Of a stretch of DNA of 64,000 nucleotides, positions 6,166 to 15,513 are shown one piece after another. This DNA comes from Phycisphaerales bacterium (GTDB lineage: Bacteria; Planctomycetota; Phycisphaerae; Phycisphaerales; UBA1924): NCBI GenBank assembly GCA_020847535.1, contig JADLBU010000058.1:1-64000 (forward strand). The letters are read 5' to 3'. Position 1 is the first letter of the stretch. Each line of letters begins with the position of its first letter. A program made the translations under genes and the position numbers. Under the pieces are notes generated by a model, which ran no database searches, was not told the origin of the DNA, and saw only the letters and a list, made by a program, of their open reading frames with translations.

Positions 6166-8466
6166 TCAGTTCGTCGGGCTCTTGTCGGGCTTGGCGCCTT
6201 CGGCGAGCTTGGCCTGGGGGATCTGGGTGCCGAGCAGGACCAGGGCGGCCTGGAGCTGGACATCGGTGCCCTTGGTCAGCAGGTCCGAAGGGTCGGGGAG
6301 CGGGGTCTTTTCATCGATGACCTGTTTGCCGTTCTCATCGAGGACCATGACATCGGTGGCGCGGCGGAGGAGGAGCATGTCGGTGGTCTGGCTGGGGAGC
6401 ATCTCGACGCTGATGTCGGGCTCGATGCCCCACTTTTCAGCGCCGGGGAGGCGGTGGATGATGCGGCGATCGGGGAGCATGTAGTACTGCGTGGTGAGCT
6501 TCATGGCGGCTTGGCCGTCGGCGAGCCAGTAGACATCCTGGACGCTTCCCTTGCCGTAGCTTCGGCTGCCGACGACGTAGGCCTTGATGAGTCCATCGCG
6601 GCCGTACTTCTGGAGAGCGCCCGAGACGATCTCGCTCGCGGAGGCCGAGCCCTCGTTGATGAGGACGATGGTGGGCATGGCGCCGAGGAGGGAGCGGCCG
6701 GGCATGGCGAACTTCTGGGATTCGATCTGCTTGCCGGCGCCCTGTGTGCTGACGATGACGCCGCGATCCACCCAGCGGTTGGTGAGGGAGACGGCCTCAT
6801 CGAGGAGCCCGCCGGGGTTGAAGCGCAGGTCGAGGACCATTCCCTTCATGCCGTTGGCGAGCATCTGGGAGAGGGCGGCATCGAAGTCGGCGGTGGTGTC
6901 GTCGGTGAATCCGGTGACCCGGACGTAGCCGATCTTGTTGACGGGATCGACGAACCAGTCCCAGTCATCCTCGGCAGCGCCGAGTCGCTTCCAGCCCTTG
7001 ATGCTCTTGAGCGGGATGACGGCGCGGTTGAGTCGTTTCTCGATGGCGAGCTTCTGCTTGTCGGGCGTGGTGCGTTCGAGGCCGATGGTGACGGGGGTGC
7101 CGGCGGGGCCGGTGATGAATTCGACGACCTGGTCGAGTGAGAGGCCGAAGACATCGTTGCCGTTGACGGTCTTGATGATGTCGCCTGAGCGGACGCCGGC
7201 GCGGTAGGCGGGGGTGCCGTCCAGCGGGGTGACGACGCGTACCATCTGCTCCTCGTTGAGCTCGATCTGGACGCCGACACCGACGAACTTGCCCTGGGTG
7301 CTCTTCTGGAAGCGGACGAGCTCATCGGGCCAGATGACCGCGGAGAACTCGTCGAGCTCATCGAGCGCGCCGTTGGCGAACTCGTGGAAGATGGCTTCCT
7401 TGGGGAGCTTGACGGTTCGATCGCTGGCGCGGACGACGCTTTGGAGGGTGTCCCAGACCTCGCCGACGGAGGCGGATGCCTTGGCGTTGAGCGTCCTTTC
7501 CTCGGCCTGTTTCATTGCATCGATGAACTGTGTGCGGGCGACAGGATCGGCGAGACCTTCGAAGGTGCCCTGCATGTCTCCCATCTCTGCGAGCATGCGG
7601 ACGGAGCGGACGGCGTTGGCGAGCACCTTCTGCCAGGCGATGCGCTCGACGCCCTGGGTGGCAGCGCGGTGGACCGCGCCGACGACCATTTCCATGGTGA
7701 CGGCCTTGAGCTTGCCGTGGAAGTCGGCACCCTTGCCGTTGTAGGGGGGGAGCTTCTCTTCGGCGACGCCTTCGTTCTTGAGCTGGGCGATCCGAAGCTC
7801 CCAGAGGCGTTTGGGCGCGTAGAGGCGGAGCATTTCGAGGCGCTGGTTGAGGCGCTGGACATCGTCCTCGTAGCGGCCCTTCTGATCGAGGAGGTAGAAG
7901 AGGCGGTAATAGAGGAGGCTGGCGTTGAGCCAGTCGCCGCGGGATTCGGCGGCCTTGGCGGCGGATTCGCCTCGGGAGATGAGCCCGGCGATCCTTGGAT
8001 CCTTGATGATCGCGTTCTTGTCGAGCGAGAGCATGTGGAGCTCGAGGGCGCTGACAAGCGACTTGCTGATGTTCGAGTCGGTCATCTCCGCGGCCAGGTT
8101 CTTGTCCAGGTCCTTGTTGACCTCCTCGATGCGCTTGGTGCGGAGCTCCTCGCGTTTGGAGATTGAGTCCTTGAGTGATGCGGCGGTCGCGATGACGTTG
8201 CGGTCGAGTGCGGCATCGCCACCGGGGATCGGGACGCGTTCGACCAGGTCGTAGAACGCGATCGTGTTGGCCTCGCGGGCTGCGGCCCAGACCTGCTGTG
8301 ACCACTGGTCGATGGCCGCGCCGTTGGCGGCGGCGATGTTTGCGGGTGGGGTGGCCGGTTCAGCGCTTTGGGCCAGGGCGGGCGCAGCGGTCAGCGACCA
8401 TCCGGCGAGCGAAGTGATCGCAAGCACCAAGGAGGAAACCCGGCAACGCCAAGAGGAAGCACGCAT
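6166..8466 (-). CDS. S41-family carboxy-terminal processing protease
   Basis: A 766-residue exported serine protease. It has a signal peptide (SLVLAITSLAGWSLTAAPALAQ), a long helical N-terminal region of about 370 residues, a PDZ domain (VGVGVQIELNEEQMVRVV to VTIGLERT), and an S41 catalytic domain with the Ser in NEGSASASEIVSG and the Lys in SRSYGKGSVQ. It would degrade or trim periplasmic proteins by recognising C-termini. It is longer than typical Ctp proteases because of the N-terminal region. The ATG at 8466 starts a proper signal peptide; GAGG lies 11 nt upstream. It is transcribed away from the MFS gene and converges with the prepilin-like gene. Confidence 0.85.
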   Translation of the reverse strand: MRASSWRCRVSSLVLAITSLAGWSLTAAPALAQSAEPATPPANIAAANGAAIDQWSQQVWAAAREANTIAFYDLVERVPIPGGDAALDRNVIATAASLKDSISKREELRTKRIEEVNKDLDKNLAAEMTDSNISKSLVSALELHMLSLDKNAIIKDPRIAGLISRGESAAKAAESRGDWLNASLLYYRLFYLLDQKGRYEDDVQRLNQRLEMLRLYAPKRLWELRIAQLKNEGVAEEKLPPYNGKGADFHGKLKAVTMEMVVGAVHRAATQGVERIAWQKVLANAVRSVRMLAEMGDMQGTFEGLADPVARTQFIDAMKQAEERTLNAKASASVGEVWDTLQSVVRASDRTVKLPKEAIFHEFANGALDELDEFSAVIWPDELVRFQKSTQGKFVGVGVQIELNEEQMVRVVTPLDGTPAYRAGVRSGDIIKTVNGNDVFGLSLDQVVEFITGPAGTPVTIGLERTTPDKQKLAIEKRLNRAVIPLKSIKGWKRLGAAEDDWDWFVDPVNKIGYVRVTGFTDDTTADFDAALSQMLANGMKGMVLDLRFNPGGLLDEAVSLTNRWVDRGVIVSTQGAGKQIESQKFAMPGRSLLGAMPTIVLINEGSASASEIVSGALQKYGRDGLIKAYVVGSRSYGKGSVQDVYWLADGQAAMKLTTQYYMLPDRRIIHRLPGAEKWGIEPDISVEMLPSQTTDMLLLRRATDVMVLDENGKQVIDEKTPLPDPSDLLTKGTDVQLQAALVLLGTQIPQAKLAEGAKPDKSPTN

Positions 8467-8812
8467 CACAGATTCAACCTCGTTTCCGGCTCTCTGGGTC
8501 ATCTGGAGTCCTACGAGTTCATGGTCGGGTCCGGTTCGCGCCGTTGCAAGGGGCCTTTCCCTCGCTTGGCCCAGAATCCCAATGCCCATCCCGCACATTC
8601 ATTCTGAGATCGGCACACCCAGATGAAGTTCCCAAGACTTCCCGACCGTCCCTGCCAGCCAATCGAGACATCTAACAGCGTATTCGGAAAAGGCGGTCCA
8701 TGCGGGTGAATCGGGAAGGCGAACGGGGAACGGCGAACCGCGATCGTGGAGGGGGCTAGGAGAGGTAGGGGAAGTGTGCGGGGTGGGGGGATTGGGGTGG
8801 AACAGGGGCGAA
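8467..8812. other. Intergenic region upstream of the S41 protease gene
   Basis: No gene is supported here. The segment near 8,750-8,800 is G-rich (runs of four to six G). It must contain the promoter of the protease gene, but I cannot point to convincing promoter elements. Confidence 0.5.
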
Positions 8813-10087
8813 TCAGGCGTGTTTGACCACGCGCTGGATGACCAATCCCGCGGCGACCACGCCGATCACACCGACCGACAGCAGAACAAAGGGTTCAAAC
8901 CCCCTTTCGGCGATCTTCCCGGCATCGATCGCCAGCGATGGGGCCAGCCCGCACAAGGGTCCGACGGTGTAGCCGACGCCGATGAGGGCTTCGTGCATGC
9001 CGCCGGCATTGACCTCGGCCTTGCCGACGGCCATCGCGTAGTAGATCGCGGCCGTGTAGATGATCGCCATGCCGATGCCGAATACGGCCAGACCCGCGAC
9101 AAGAACGGTGATGCCGATGGTGGAGCGTTCCGTCGTGGCGGCGAGCGGGGAGAGGAGGGCGGCGGCGAACCCGGCGAACATGAGGGCCCCGCCGATGATC
9201 GGGGCTGACCATCGTCCGTGCCAGGCGTGGATGCGTCCGGCGGTGAAGAAGGTGGCAGCGCGGGCGACGGCGAACACGGAGAGTACGATCGGCTGCCAAC
9301 TGATGGTGAGTCCCAGATCGCTCATCGCGTTGGGGAGGAAGGGCTGAAGGGCTGTGTGGAAGATGTAGCTGGTGGGGAGGAGGATGCGGAAGGTGACCAG
9401 GAGCTTGTCGTAGATCGGGGGGTGGGGCTCGTGGTCATCCTCGTGGCGAGCGGGTTCGGGTGTGAACCATGGGAGGGCGATCGCGGCGAGCAGGTGGACA
9501 CCTCCGAGCAGGAGGATCATCAGGGGCGCGTTGCTCTCGATGAGGGGCGCGGCGGTCCAGAAGGCGACGGCGGTGGCGCCCGACCATACGAAGTTCCATG
9601 TGCCCATGGAAGAGCGGAGTTGCTCTCCGTGTCGGCCTCCGGAGACATAGCTTTCAACGAGAGGCCAGAGGATGCCGGTGAGCGGGATGTAGGTGAGGAC
9701 CAGGAGCCAGATGGGCCAGCTTGAGGGAGTCTGGCCGGGACCGAGGTTCTGGAGTTTCATCCCGGCGATCGGGAGCACGCACGCGGCGGCGAGCAGGAGC
9801 ATGAGCGTGTACATCGTGCGCGTGCCGGTGAGCGGGATGCCGCGTTTCTTGAGCCTGGCGAGCACTGGGCCGGTGGCGAGCGTTGAGAAGACGTAGGTGA
9901 TGCCGGTGACGACGCCGAGTGTGTAGTTCATCGAGCGTGAGAAGTCGTAGGTGTTCTTGGTGACCAGGTAGATGCCGGTGGTGATGACGCCGGTGCCGAA
10001 GCTGTTGAGGAATGAGAAGAGGTTGACGGCCCAGAGGGGTGTGGGCTGCGTGCCGGCGGAGAGCTGTGTGTCGGTTGCGGCCGGCAT
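8813..10087 (-). CDS. Major facilitator superfamily-like transporter
   Basis: A 424-residue inner-membrane protein with about eleven or twelve hydrophobic segments, opening with LWAVNLFSFLNSFGTGVITTG and ending with FVLLSVGVIGVVAAGLVIQRVV. A cytoplasmic loop rich in His and Glu (PARHEDDHEPHPP) sits mid-protein, as in MFS transporters. The substrate is unknown. The start at 10087 is the last ATG before the first membrane segment. The open frame continues upstream but runs antisense through tRNA-Arg, so longer starts are rejected. No strong ribosome binding site is seen. Confidence 0.7.
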   Translation of the reverse strand: MPAATDTQLSAGTQPTPLWAVNLFSFLNSFGTGVITTGIYLVTKNTYDFSRSMNYTLGVVTGITYVFSTLATGPVLARLKKRGIPLTGTRTMYTLMLLLAAACVLPIAGMKLQNLGPGQTPSSWPIWLLVLTYIPLTGILWPLVESYVSGGRHGEQLRSSMGTWNFVWSGATAVAFWTAAPLIESNAPLMILLLGGVHLLAAIALPWFTPEPARHEDDHEPHPPIYDKLLVTFRILLPTSYIFHTALQPFLPNAMSDLGLTISWQPIVLSVFAVARAATFFTAGRIHAWHGRWSAPIIGGALMFAGFAAALLSPLAATTERSTIGITVLVAGLAVFGIGMAIIYTAAIYYAMAVGKAEVNAGGMHEALIGVGYTVGPLCGLAPSLAIDAGKIAERGFEPFVLLSVGVIGVVAAGLVIQRVVKHA

Positions 10088-10257
10088 GGCGTGGGCGTGG
10101 GCAAGTGGGGGGTGGGTAGTGGTGGGAAGGCAGTGAAGGCTTGGTGTCATGCGAATGTTGGGGTTTGGATTGCCGCGGCGCGGCGGCGATGGTAGCATCG
10201 ACGCCGGGGGATGCAGCTTGCGGCGGCATCCGTTGGTGGAATCGAGATGCACCAAGT

Positions 10258-10331
10258 GTGCCCGTAGCTCAATTGGATAGAGCGCTGCCCTCCGAAGGCA
10301 GAGGTTGCAGGTTCGACTCCTGCCGGGCACG
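10258..10331 (+). tRNA. tRNA-Arg (anticodon CCG)
   Basis: A 74-nt cloverleaf. Acceptor arms are GTGCCCG and CGGGCAC, the D arm is GCTC/GAGC, and the anticodon stem CTGCC/GGCAG encloses loop CTCCGAA, giving anticodon CCG (reads CGG). The T arm is GCAGG/CCTGC with TTCGACT. Discriminator base is G and CCA is not encoded. It is followed on the opposite strand by the SulP gene. Confidence 0.95.
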
Positions 10332-10405
10332 TTTCTGATCCGGGTTTCGCGTGGTGGTGGGGGATGTGGCGTGGACAGCGCGAACCCGGTGATGGATCTG
10401 CTCAA

Positions 10406-12220
10406 TCAGGCTTGCGCAGCGCCGGCGCTGGAAGCGGCGATCTCGCGCGCCCGGGCCAGGGCGTCATCGAGATCTTCGAAGATGTTATCGAGACCGACGC
10501 GATCGACCAGGCCGATCCTGGTCATCTCGAACAGGGGTTGTGCGTGGACGCCGGCGAGCACGAGCTGTGTGCCGTGGCGGTGGCACTTCTCGTAGAACTC
10601 CTCGAGGGCGTGCATTCCCGAGGCATCGATGTGGAAGGTGTGGCGCATGCGGAGGATGAAGACCTTGGGTGTGCGCGACATCTCGCGGAGAACATCTTTG
10701 AGGCGATCGGCGACCCCGAAGAAGAAGGGGCCGTTGATCTCGAAGACCTCGACGCCCTGGGGGACGAAGCGCTGCTGGAGCTTGGCGGGATCCTTGGGAT
10801 CTGGGGTGTCGGCGGGCGCTTCTTCGGGCTCACGGAATCGCGGATCGGTCGATGCATCGGCCATGGATTTCATGAACAGGAGTGCCGCCAGCACGACGCC
10901 GACGCCGACGCCGATGGTGAGATCCGTGAAGACCGTCAGCAGAAAGGTCGCAAGGAGGACGATGACATCGCTCTTGGGGGCCCGCATCAGGTAGCGGAAC
11001 TCATCGACCTGGGCGATGTTCGCGGCGACCATGACCAGGATCGCGGCCAGCGCCGGCAGGGGCACCATCTTGGCGAGCGGGGCCATCGCGAGCATGAATA
11101 TCAGCACGAACACCGCGTGCATGAGGCCGGCGACCGGTGTCTGTCCGCCGGCCTTGACGTTGGCTGTGGTCCGGGCGATCGCCCCGGTCGCGGGGAGTCC
11201 GAAGAAGAACGAGCTGGCGATATTGGCGACACCCTGGCCGATGAGTTCCTGATCCGACTTGTGGCGGTGTCCTGTCATGCCATCGGCAACCACCGCGGAG
11301 AGCAGGCTCTCGATGGCGCCCAGGAGGGCGATGGTGAAGGCGGAGGGCACCATCTCGCGGACCAGCGACCAACTGAAGCCTGGCATCGCCGGCGCGGGGA
11401 GCGAAGAGGGGATACCGCCGAAGCGGGATCCGATCGTTTCCACCACAGGGCGGGCGTGAACGCCATCGAACACCGAGGTTGCGGTGTGCCAGCCCAGCAC
11501 GGTGACAACGGCGGTGCTCAGCGCCATCACCATGAGCGCTCGGGGCGCCCGCGGGATGAGCTTCTGCATGATGATGAGCGCTGCAAGGCAGCCAGCGCCG
11601 AGCGCCGCGGAGTGCCAGTTGATCGTGCCCATGTTGGCCCACAGGACGGCGAGCTTGGGGATGAAGTCGGCTGGCACGGTCGCGGGGGCGCCCTGTTCGT
11701 TGAGGATGGAGAGGCCGAGGAAGTCCTTGGCCTGGCTGGCCAGGATCGTGACGGCGATCCCGGCGGTGAAGCCGGTTTCAACCGGGTAGGGGATGAACTT
11801 GATGTAGCGGCCCAACCCGAGGAGGCCGGTCGCGAGCAGGATGAGCCCGGCCATGAAGGTCGCCAGCGCGAGGCCGGCGTACCCGTGCTCGGAGCAGATC
11901 GCGAACACGATGGGGATGAACGCCGCGGTCGGTCCGCCGACCTGGACGCGCGAGCCGCCGAGCAAGGAGATCAGGAAGCCAGCGATCACGACGGTGTAGA
12001 GGCCCATCGCCGGGGGGCTCAGCCACGGGTAGGTTTCCCGGAGCGAATCGGCGATGTTCTGCGGGATGCTGGCGATCCCCAGCGCCATCGCCAGGGGGAG
12101 CGCGATGACGGCGACGGTGAGGCCGGAGAGGGCATCACGGCCGAACAAGCGGCGTGAGTAACCCTCGCGGAGGCAGGTGATGAACGTGGGGGTGCAGCGG
12201 GCCCACCGGGATGATGACAT
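10406..12220 (-). CDS. SulP-family anion transporter with STAS domain
   Basis: A 604-residue inner-membrane transporter. The membrane domain begins at DALSGLTVAVIALPLAMALGI and includes the SulP signature region near QVGGPTAAF. The C-terminal third is a STAS domain (VEVFEINGPFFFGVAD to RMRHTFHIDASGMHALEEF). SulP proteins move sulfate, bicarbonate or dicarboxylates; the substrate cannot be read from the sequence. It lies 84 bp downstream of the RND pump gene on the same strand, possibly as the operon's last gene. The ATG at 12220 was chosen over a start 12 codons upstream; neither has a clear ribosome binding site. Confidence 0.85.
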   Translation of the reverse strand: MSSSRWARCTPTFITCLREGYSRRLFGRDALSGLTVAVIALPLAMALGIASIPQNIADSLRETYPWLSPPAMGLYTVVIAGFLISLLGGSRVQVGGPTAAFIPIVFAICSEHGYAGLALATFMAGLILLATGLLGLGRYIKFIPYPVETGFTAGIAVTILASQAKDFLGLSILNEQGAPATVPADFIPKLAVLWANMGTINWHSAALGAGCLAALIIMQKLIPRAPRALMVMALSTAVVTVLGWHTATSVFDGVHARPVVETIGSRFGGIPSSLPAPAMPGFSWSLVREMVPSAFTIALLGAIESLLSAVVADGMTGHRHKSDQELIGQGVANIASSFFFGLPATGAIARTTANVKAGGQTPVAGLMHAVFVLIFMLAMAPLAKMVPLPALAAILVMVAANIAQVDEFRYLMRAPKSDVIVLLATFLLTVFTDLTIGVGVGVVLAALLFMKSMADASTDPRFREPEEAPADTPDPKDPAKLQQRFVPQGVEVFEINGPFFFGVADRLKDVLREMSRTPKVFILRMRHTFHIDASGMHALEEFYEKCHRHGTQLVLAGVHAQPLFEMTRIGLVDRVGLDNIFEDLDDALARAREIAASSAGAAQA

Positions 12221-12304
12221 TGGACTGGCTCTGCAAACAGCGTAGCGGCCGGACATCGCGGTCGCATTCGATCGTGTGGTTCGATTCCTGCCTGCGGGGG
12301 CGGA

Positions 12305-15300
12305 TCAGGCGTGTGTGGGGGCGGCGGGGGTGGTGGGCGCGTGAGGGGTTGCATCGGGCGGCGTGGGGGCCTTGATCTTGGGGCCTCCGAAGAGCTTCTC
12401 AGTGACCGCCTGGATCACGACGTACAGCACGGGTGTGAAGATCAGCCCGAGGAAGGTGTTGCCGATCATGCCGAAGAAGACGGCGGTGCCGATCGCCTGC
12501 CTGCTGGCAGCGCCAGCGCCGGTGGCGATCATGAGCGGGAGGACACCCAGGATGAACGCGAGCGCGGTCATGAGGATGGGGCGGAGGCGCTGGCGTGAGG
12601 CCTCGACGGCGGACTCGACGATGCCCTTGCCCTGCTCGCGGTAGGCCTTGGCGAACTCGACGATGAGAATCGCGTTCTTTGCGCCCAGGCCCACCAGCAG
12701 CACAAGTCCGACCTGGGTGTAGATGTTGTTGTCCATGCCGCGATACATGAGTCCGCCCATGGCGCCGAGCACAGCGAGCGGGATGGAGAGGATGACCGAG
12801 AGGGGGATGGTCCAGCTTTCGTAGAGGGCTGCGAGGATGAGGTAGACGACCAAGAGTGCCATCGAGAAAACGATGATCGCCTGGTTTCCGACGAGTTTTT
12901 CCTGGTAGGAGAGGGCGGTCCATTCGTAGGTCATTCCCGGCGGCAACTTGGCTTCGGACATGCTCTCAACGACTCGGAGGGCCTCGCCGGAGGAGGTGCC
13001 GGGGGCGGGCTGGCCCTGGAGGACGGCGGCGGGGAAGATGTTGTAGCGGATGACGCGATCGGCGCCCATTGTTTCTTCGACGGTCATGAGGGATCCCAGG
13101 GGGACCATGCTGCCGTCGGGCTTTCGGACGTCGAGGCGGAGGATGTCCTCTCGGGCGGCGCGGAAGCGGCTGTCGGCCGAAACGCTCACCTGCCAGGTTC
13201 GGCCGAAGAGGTTGAGGTCGTTGACGTATGCGGCCGAGAGATACCCGGACATGGTTGAGAAGACATCCTGGAGGGGGATGCCCATCTTCTTGACCTTTTC
13301 GCGGTCGATCTGGGCGAACAACTGGGGGACGGCGGCGCGGTAGGCGCTGTTGACTCCGCGAAGCTTTGACTGCGCATTGCCGTCGACGATCATGCTTTGG
13401 ACGACTTCTCCGACGGCCTGTCGTCCGAGGCCGGCGCGATCCTGTAGGCGGAGATCGAAGCCCGACGCGCTGCCGACGCCATCGACTGCCGGGAGCGAGA
13501 AGACGATGCAGAGTGCATCGGGTATCTGTGCGGTCTTCTGCCTGAGTTCGGCCGTGAGCGTGGCGAGGTCGCGTCCCTTGGGGAGGCGTTGGTCCCAGTC
13601 CTCCAGGCCGATGAAGAAGAGGGCGTAGTTCGAGCCGTTGTTGTTGATCATCGAGAAGCCGGGGAGGGAAGAGTAGTTGCGGACTCCCTCGGTTTCGGAC
13701 AGGATCTTCTCGACCTTGCGCACGGCGTTGACGGTGCGTTCCTGGGATGAGGAATCAGGCATCCAGACATCGATCATGATCATGCCGCGATCTTCGAGCG
13801 GCACGAAGCCGGTCGGGACCTTGGTGAAGGTCCAGCCGGTGCCGACGACGGAGGCGGCGAAGCCGGCGAGCGTAAAGGTGACGATGGCGGGATGGACGAG
13901 GAACTTGACGAGGCGCGCGTAGCCGTTGGCGAGCGCATCAAATCCCTTGTTAAACCAGCGGAAGATGACGAAGGGCTTGTGGCCCTCCTTGTGGGGCCTG
14001 AGGATGACGCCGCAGAGGGCGGGCGTGAGCGTGATCGCGCAGATGCCCGAGAGGAGCGTGCTGGCGGCGATCGTGAGCGCGAACTGGCGGAAGAGCTGGC
14101 CGCTGATGCCCGGGAGGAACGCGGTCGGTACGAAGACGGCCATGAGCACGACGGTGATGCTCATGACGGGTGCGAGCACCTCTTTCATGGCCTTGATTGT
14201 CGCTTCCTTGGGGGGAAGGTGCTCGCGCTGCATGACCGCTTCGACGTTCTCGACGACGACGATGGCGTCATCGACGACGATACCGATCGCGACCACCAGG
14301 CCGAACAGCACGGGCAGGTTGACCGAGAAGCCCATGAGCTTGGCGAAGAAGAAGGTGCCGATGATGGAGACGGGGATCGCCAGCATGGGGATCGCCGAGA
14401 GGCGCAGGCTGCCGAGGAAGAGGACAACGACGGCGAGCACCAGTGCCAGGGCCTCGTAGAAGGTCTTGTACACCTCGTCGATCGCCGAGAGCACGAACTT
14501 GGATGTGTCGTAGATGGAGTGGAATTCCAGACCCTCGGGGAGGCTGGCGGTCTTGGCGGCGAGCAGTTTTTCGACGTCGCTGGCGACCTGCACGGCGTTG
14601 CCGCCTGGGGCCTGGTAGACGACCATCGCGGCGGCGGGGACTCCCAGGTAGCGTGCGAGCAGGTCGTACGACTTGCCTCCGAGTTCGACGCGAGCGACAT
14701 CCCTGACGCGGAGGATGCGGTTGCCATCGGCGCGGACGATGACGTTCTCGAACTGCTCGACATCGCTGAGTCGGCCAAGGGTGGAGACGTTGTACTGGTA
14801 CGCCTGGCCGGTGGGGACGGGGGGCTGGCCGATCGAACCGGCGGCGACCTGGACGTTCTGCTCCTTGAGAGCGTTGATGACGTCCATCGTGGTCAGGTCA
14901 CGTGACTTGAGCTTGTCGGGATCGAGCCAGAGGCGGATGCCGTAGTCCTTGGCGGGGAAGGTCTTGGCGTCTCCGACGCCCTTGATCCGCTTGATCTCGT
15001 CGAAGACGTTGATGGTGAGGTAGTTGGCGATGAAGAGGTCGTCGTACTTCTTGGAGGCGGCCTCATCCTTCGGGGCCAGCGAGAAGACGGTGATGACGTT
15101 CGACGAGACGCGATCGGTGGTGACGCCCTGGCGTTTGACCTCGTCGGGGAGCTTGGGCGAGGCGATGTTGACGCGGTTCTGTACGAGGACGGAGGCGATG
15201 TCGATGTTGGTGCCAAGCTCGAAGGTGACCTTGAGGGTGTAGGAGCCGTCGCTGGCCGAGGTGCTCTCCATGTAGATCATGCCGGGCACGCCGTTGACCT

Positions 15301-15505
15301 GCTGCTCGATGGGGCTGGCGACGGTGTCGGCGACCACCTGGGCGCTGGCGCCGGGGTAGGTGGTGGTGACCTGGACGACTGGGGGCGTGATGTCGGGGTA
15401 CTGTGCGATCGGCAGCGTGGGATAGGCCACCAGACCCATGATGACGATCAGGATCGAGATCACCATCGAGACGATGGGTCGGCGTACTGGGAATTCTGCG
15501 AGCAT
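12305..15505 (-). CDS. RND multidrug efflux pump, HAE-1/AcrB type
   Basis: A 1,066-residue inner-membrane proton antiporter that exports drugs or other hydrophobic compounds. The N-terminus MLAEFPVRRPIVSMVISILI is typical, as is the transmembrane segment GIVVDDAIVVVENVEAVM with the paired Asp residues of the proton relay. Length is normal for the family (about 1,030-1,070). GAGGATCACG places a ribosome binding site just before the ATG at 15505. It follows the adaptor gene by 8 bp, and the outer-membrane factor gene lies before that, giving a complete tripartite pump operon. The C-terminus carries a Pro/Ala/Thr-rich tail. Confidence 0.95.
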   Translation of the reverse strand: MLAEFPVRRPIVSMVISILIVIMGLVAYPTLPIAQYPDITPPVVQVTTTYPGASAQVVADTVASPIEQQVNGVPGMIYMESTSASDGSYTLKVTFELGTNIDIASVLVQNRVNIASPKLPDEVKRQGVTTDRVSSNVITVFSLAPKDEAASKKYDDLFIANYLTINVFDEIKRIKGVGDAKTFPAKDYGIRLWLDPDKLKSRDLTTMDVINALKEQNVQVAAGSIGQPPVPTGQAYQYNVSTLGRLSDVEQFENVIVRADGNRILRVRDVARVELGGKSYDLLARYLGVPAAAMVVYQAPGGNAVQVASDVEKLLAAKTASLPEGLEFHSIYDTSKFVLSAIDEVYKTFYEALALVLAVVVLFLGSLRLSAIPMLAIPVSIIGTFFFAKLMGFSVNLPVLFGLVVAIGIVVDDAIVVVENVEAVMQREHLPPKEATIKAMKEVLAPVMSITVVLMAVFVPTAFLPGISGQLFRQFALTIAASTLLSGICAITLTPALCGVILRPHKEGHKPFVIFRWFNKGFDALANGYARLVKFLVHPAIVTFTLAGFAASVVGTGWTFTKVPTGFVPLEDRGMIMIDVWMPDSSSQERTVNAVRKVEKILSETEGVRNYSSLPGFSMINNNGSNYALFFIGLEDWDQRLPKGRDLATLTAELRQKTAQIPDALCIVFSLPAVDGVGSASGFDLRLQDRAGLGRQAVGEVVQSMIVDGNAQSKLRGVNSAYRAAVPQLFAQIDREKVKKMGIPLQDVFSTMSGYLSAAYVNDLNLFGRTWQVSVSADSRFRAAREDILRLDVRKPDGSMVPLGSLMTVEETMGADRVIRYNIFPAAVLQGQPAPGTSSGEALRVVESMSEAKLPPGMTYEWTALSYQEKLVGNQAIIVFSMALLVVYLILAALYESWTIPLSVILSIPLAVLGAMGGLMYRGMDNNIYTQVGLVLLVGLGAKNAILIVEFAKAYREQGKGIVESAVEASRQRLRPILMTALAFILGVLPLMIATGAGAASRQAIGTAVFFGMIGNTFLGLIFTPVLYVVIQAVTEKLFGGPKIKAPTPPDATPHAPTTPAAPTHA

Positions 15506-15513
15506 CGTGATCC

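Noticed and set aside
10088..10405. N-terminal extension of the MFS gene
   Set aside because: It would be translated antisense through tRNA-Arg (giving [19 protein letters not shown]), a well-known artefact of open frames across tRNA genes.
10364..12157. Long plus-strand open frame (597 codons) opposite the SulP gene
   Set aside because: Antisense shadow of a high-GC gene; the sequence is Gly/Asp/Arg-biased with no family pattern, while the minus strand encodes a clear SulP transporter.
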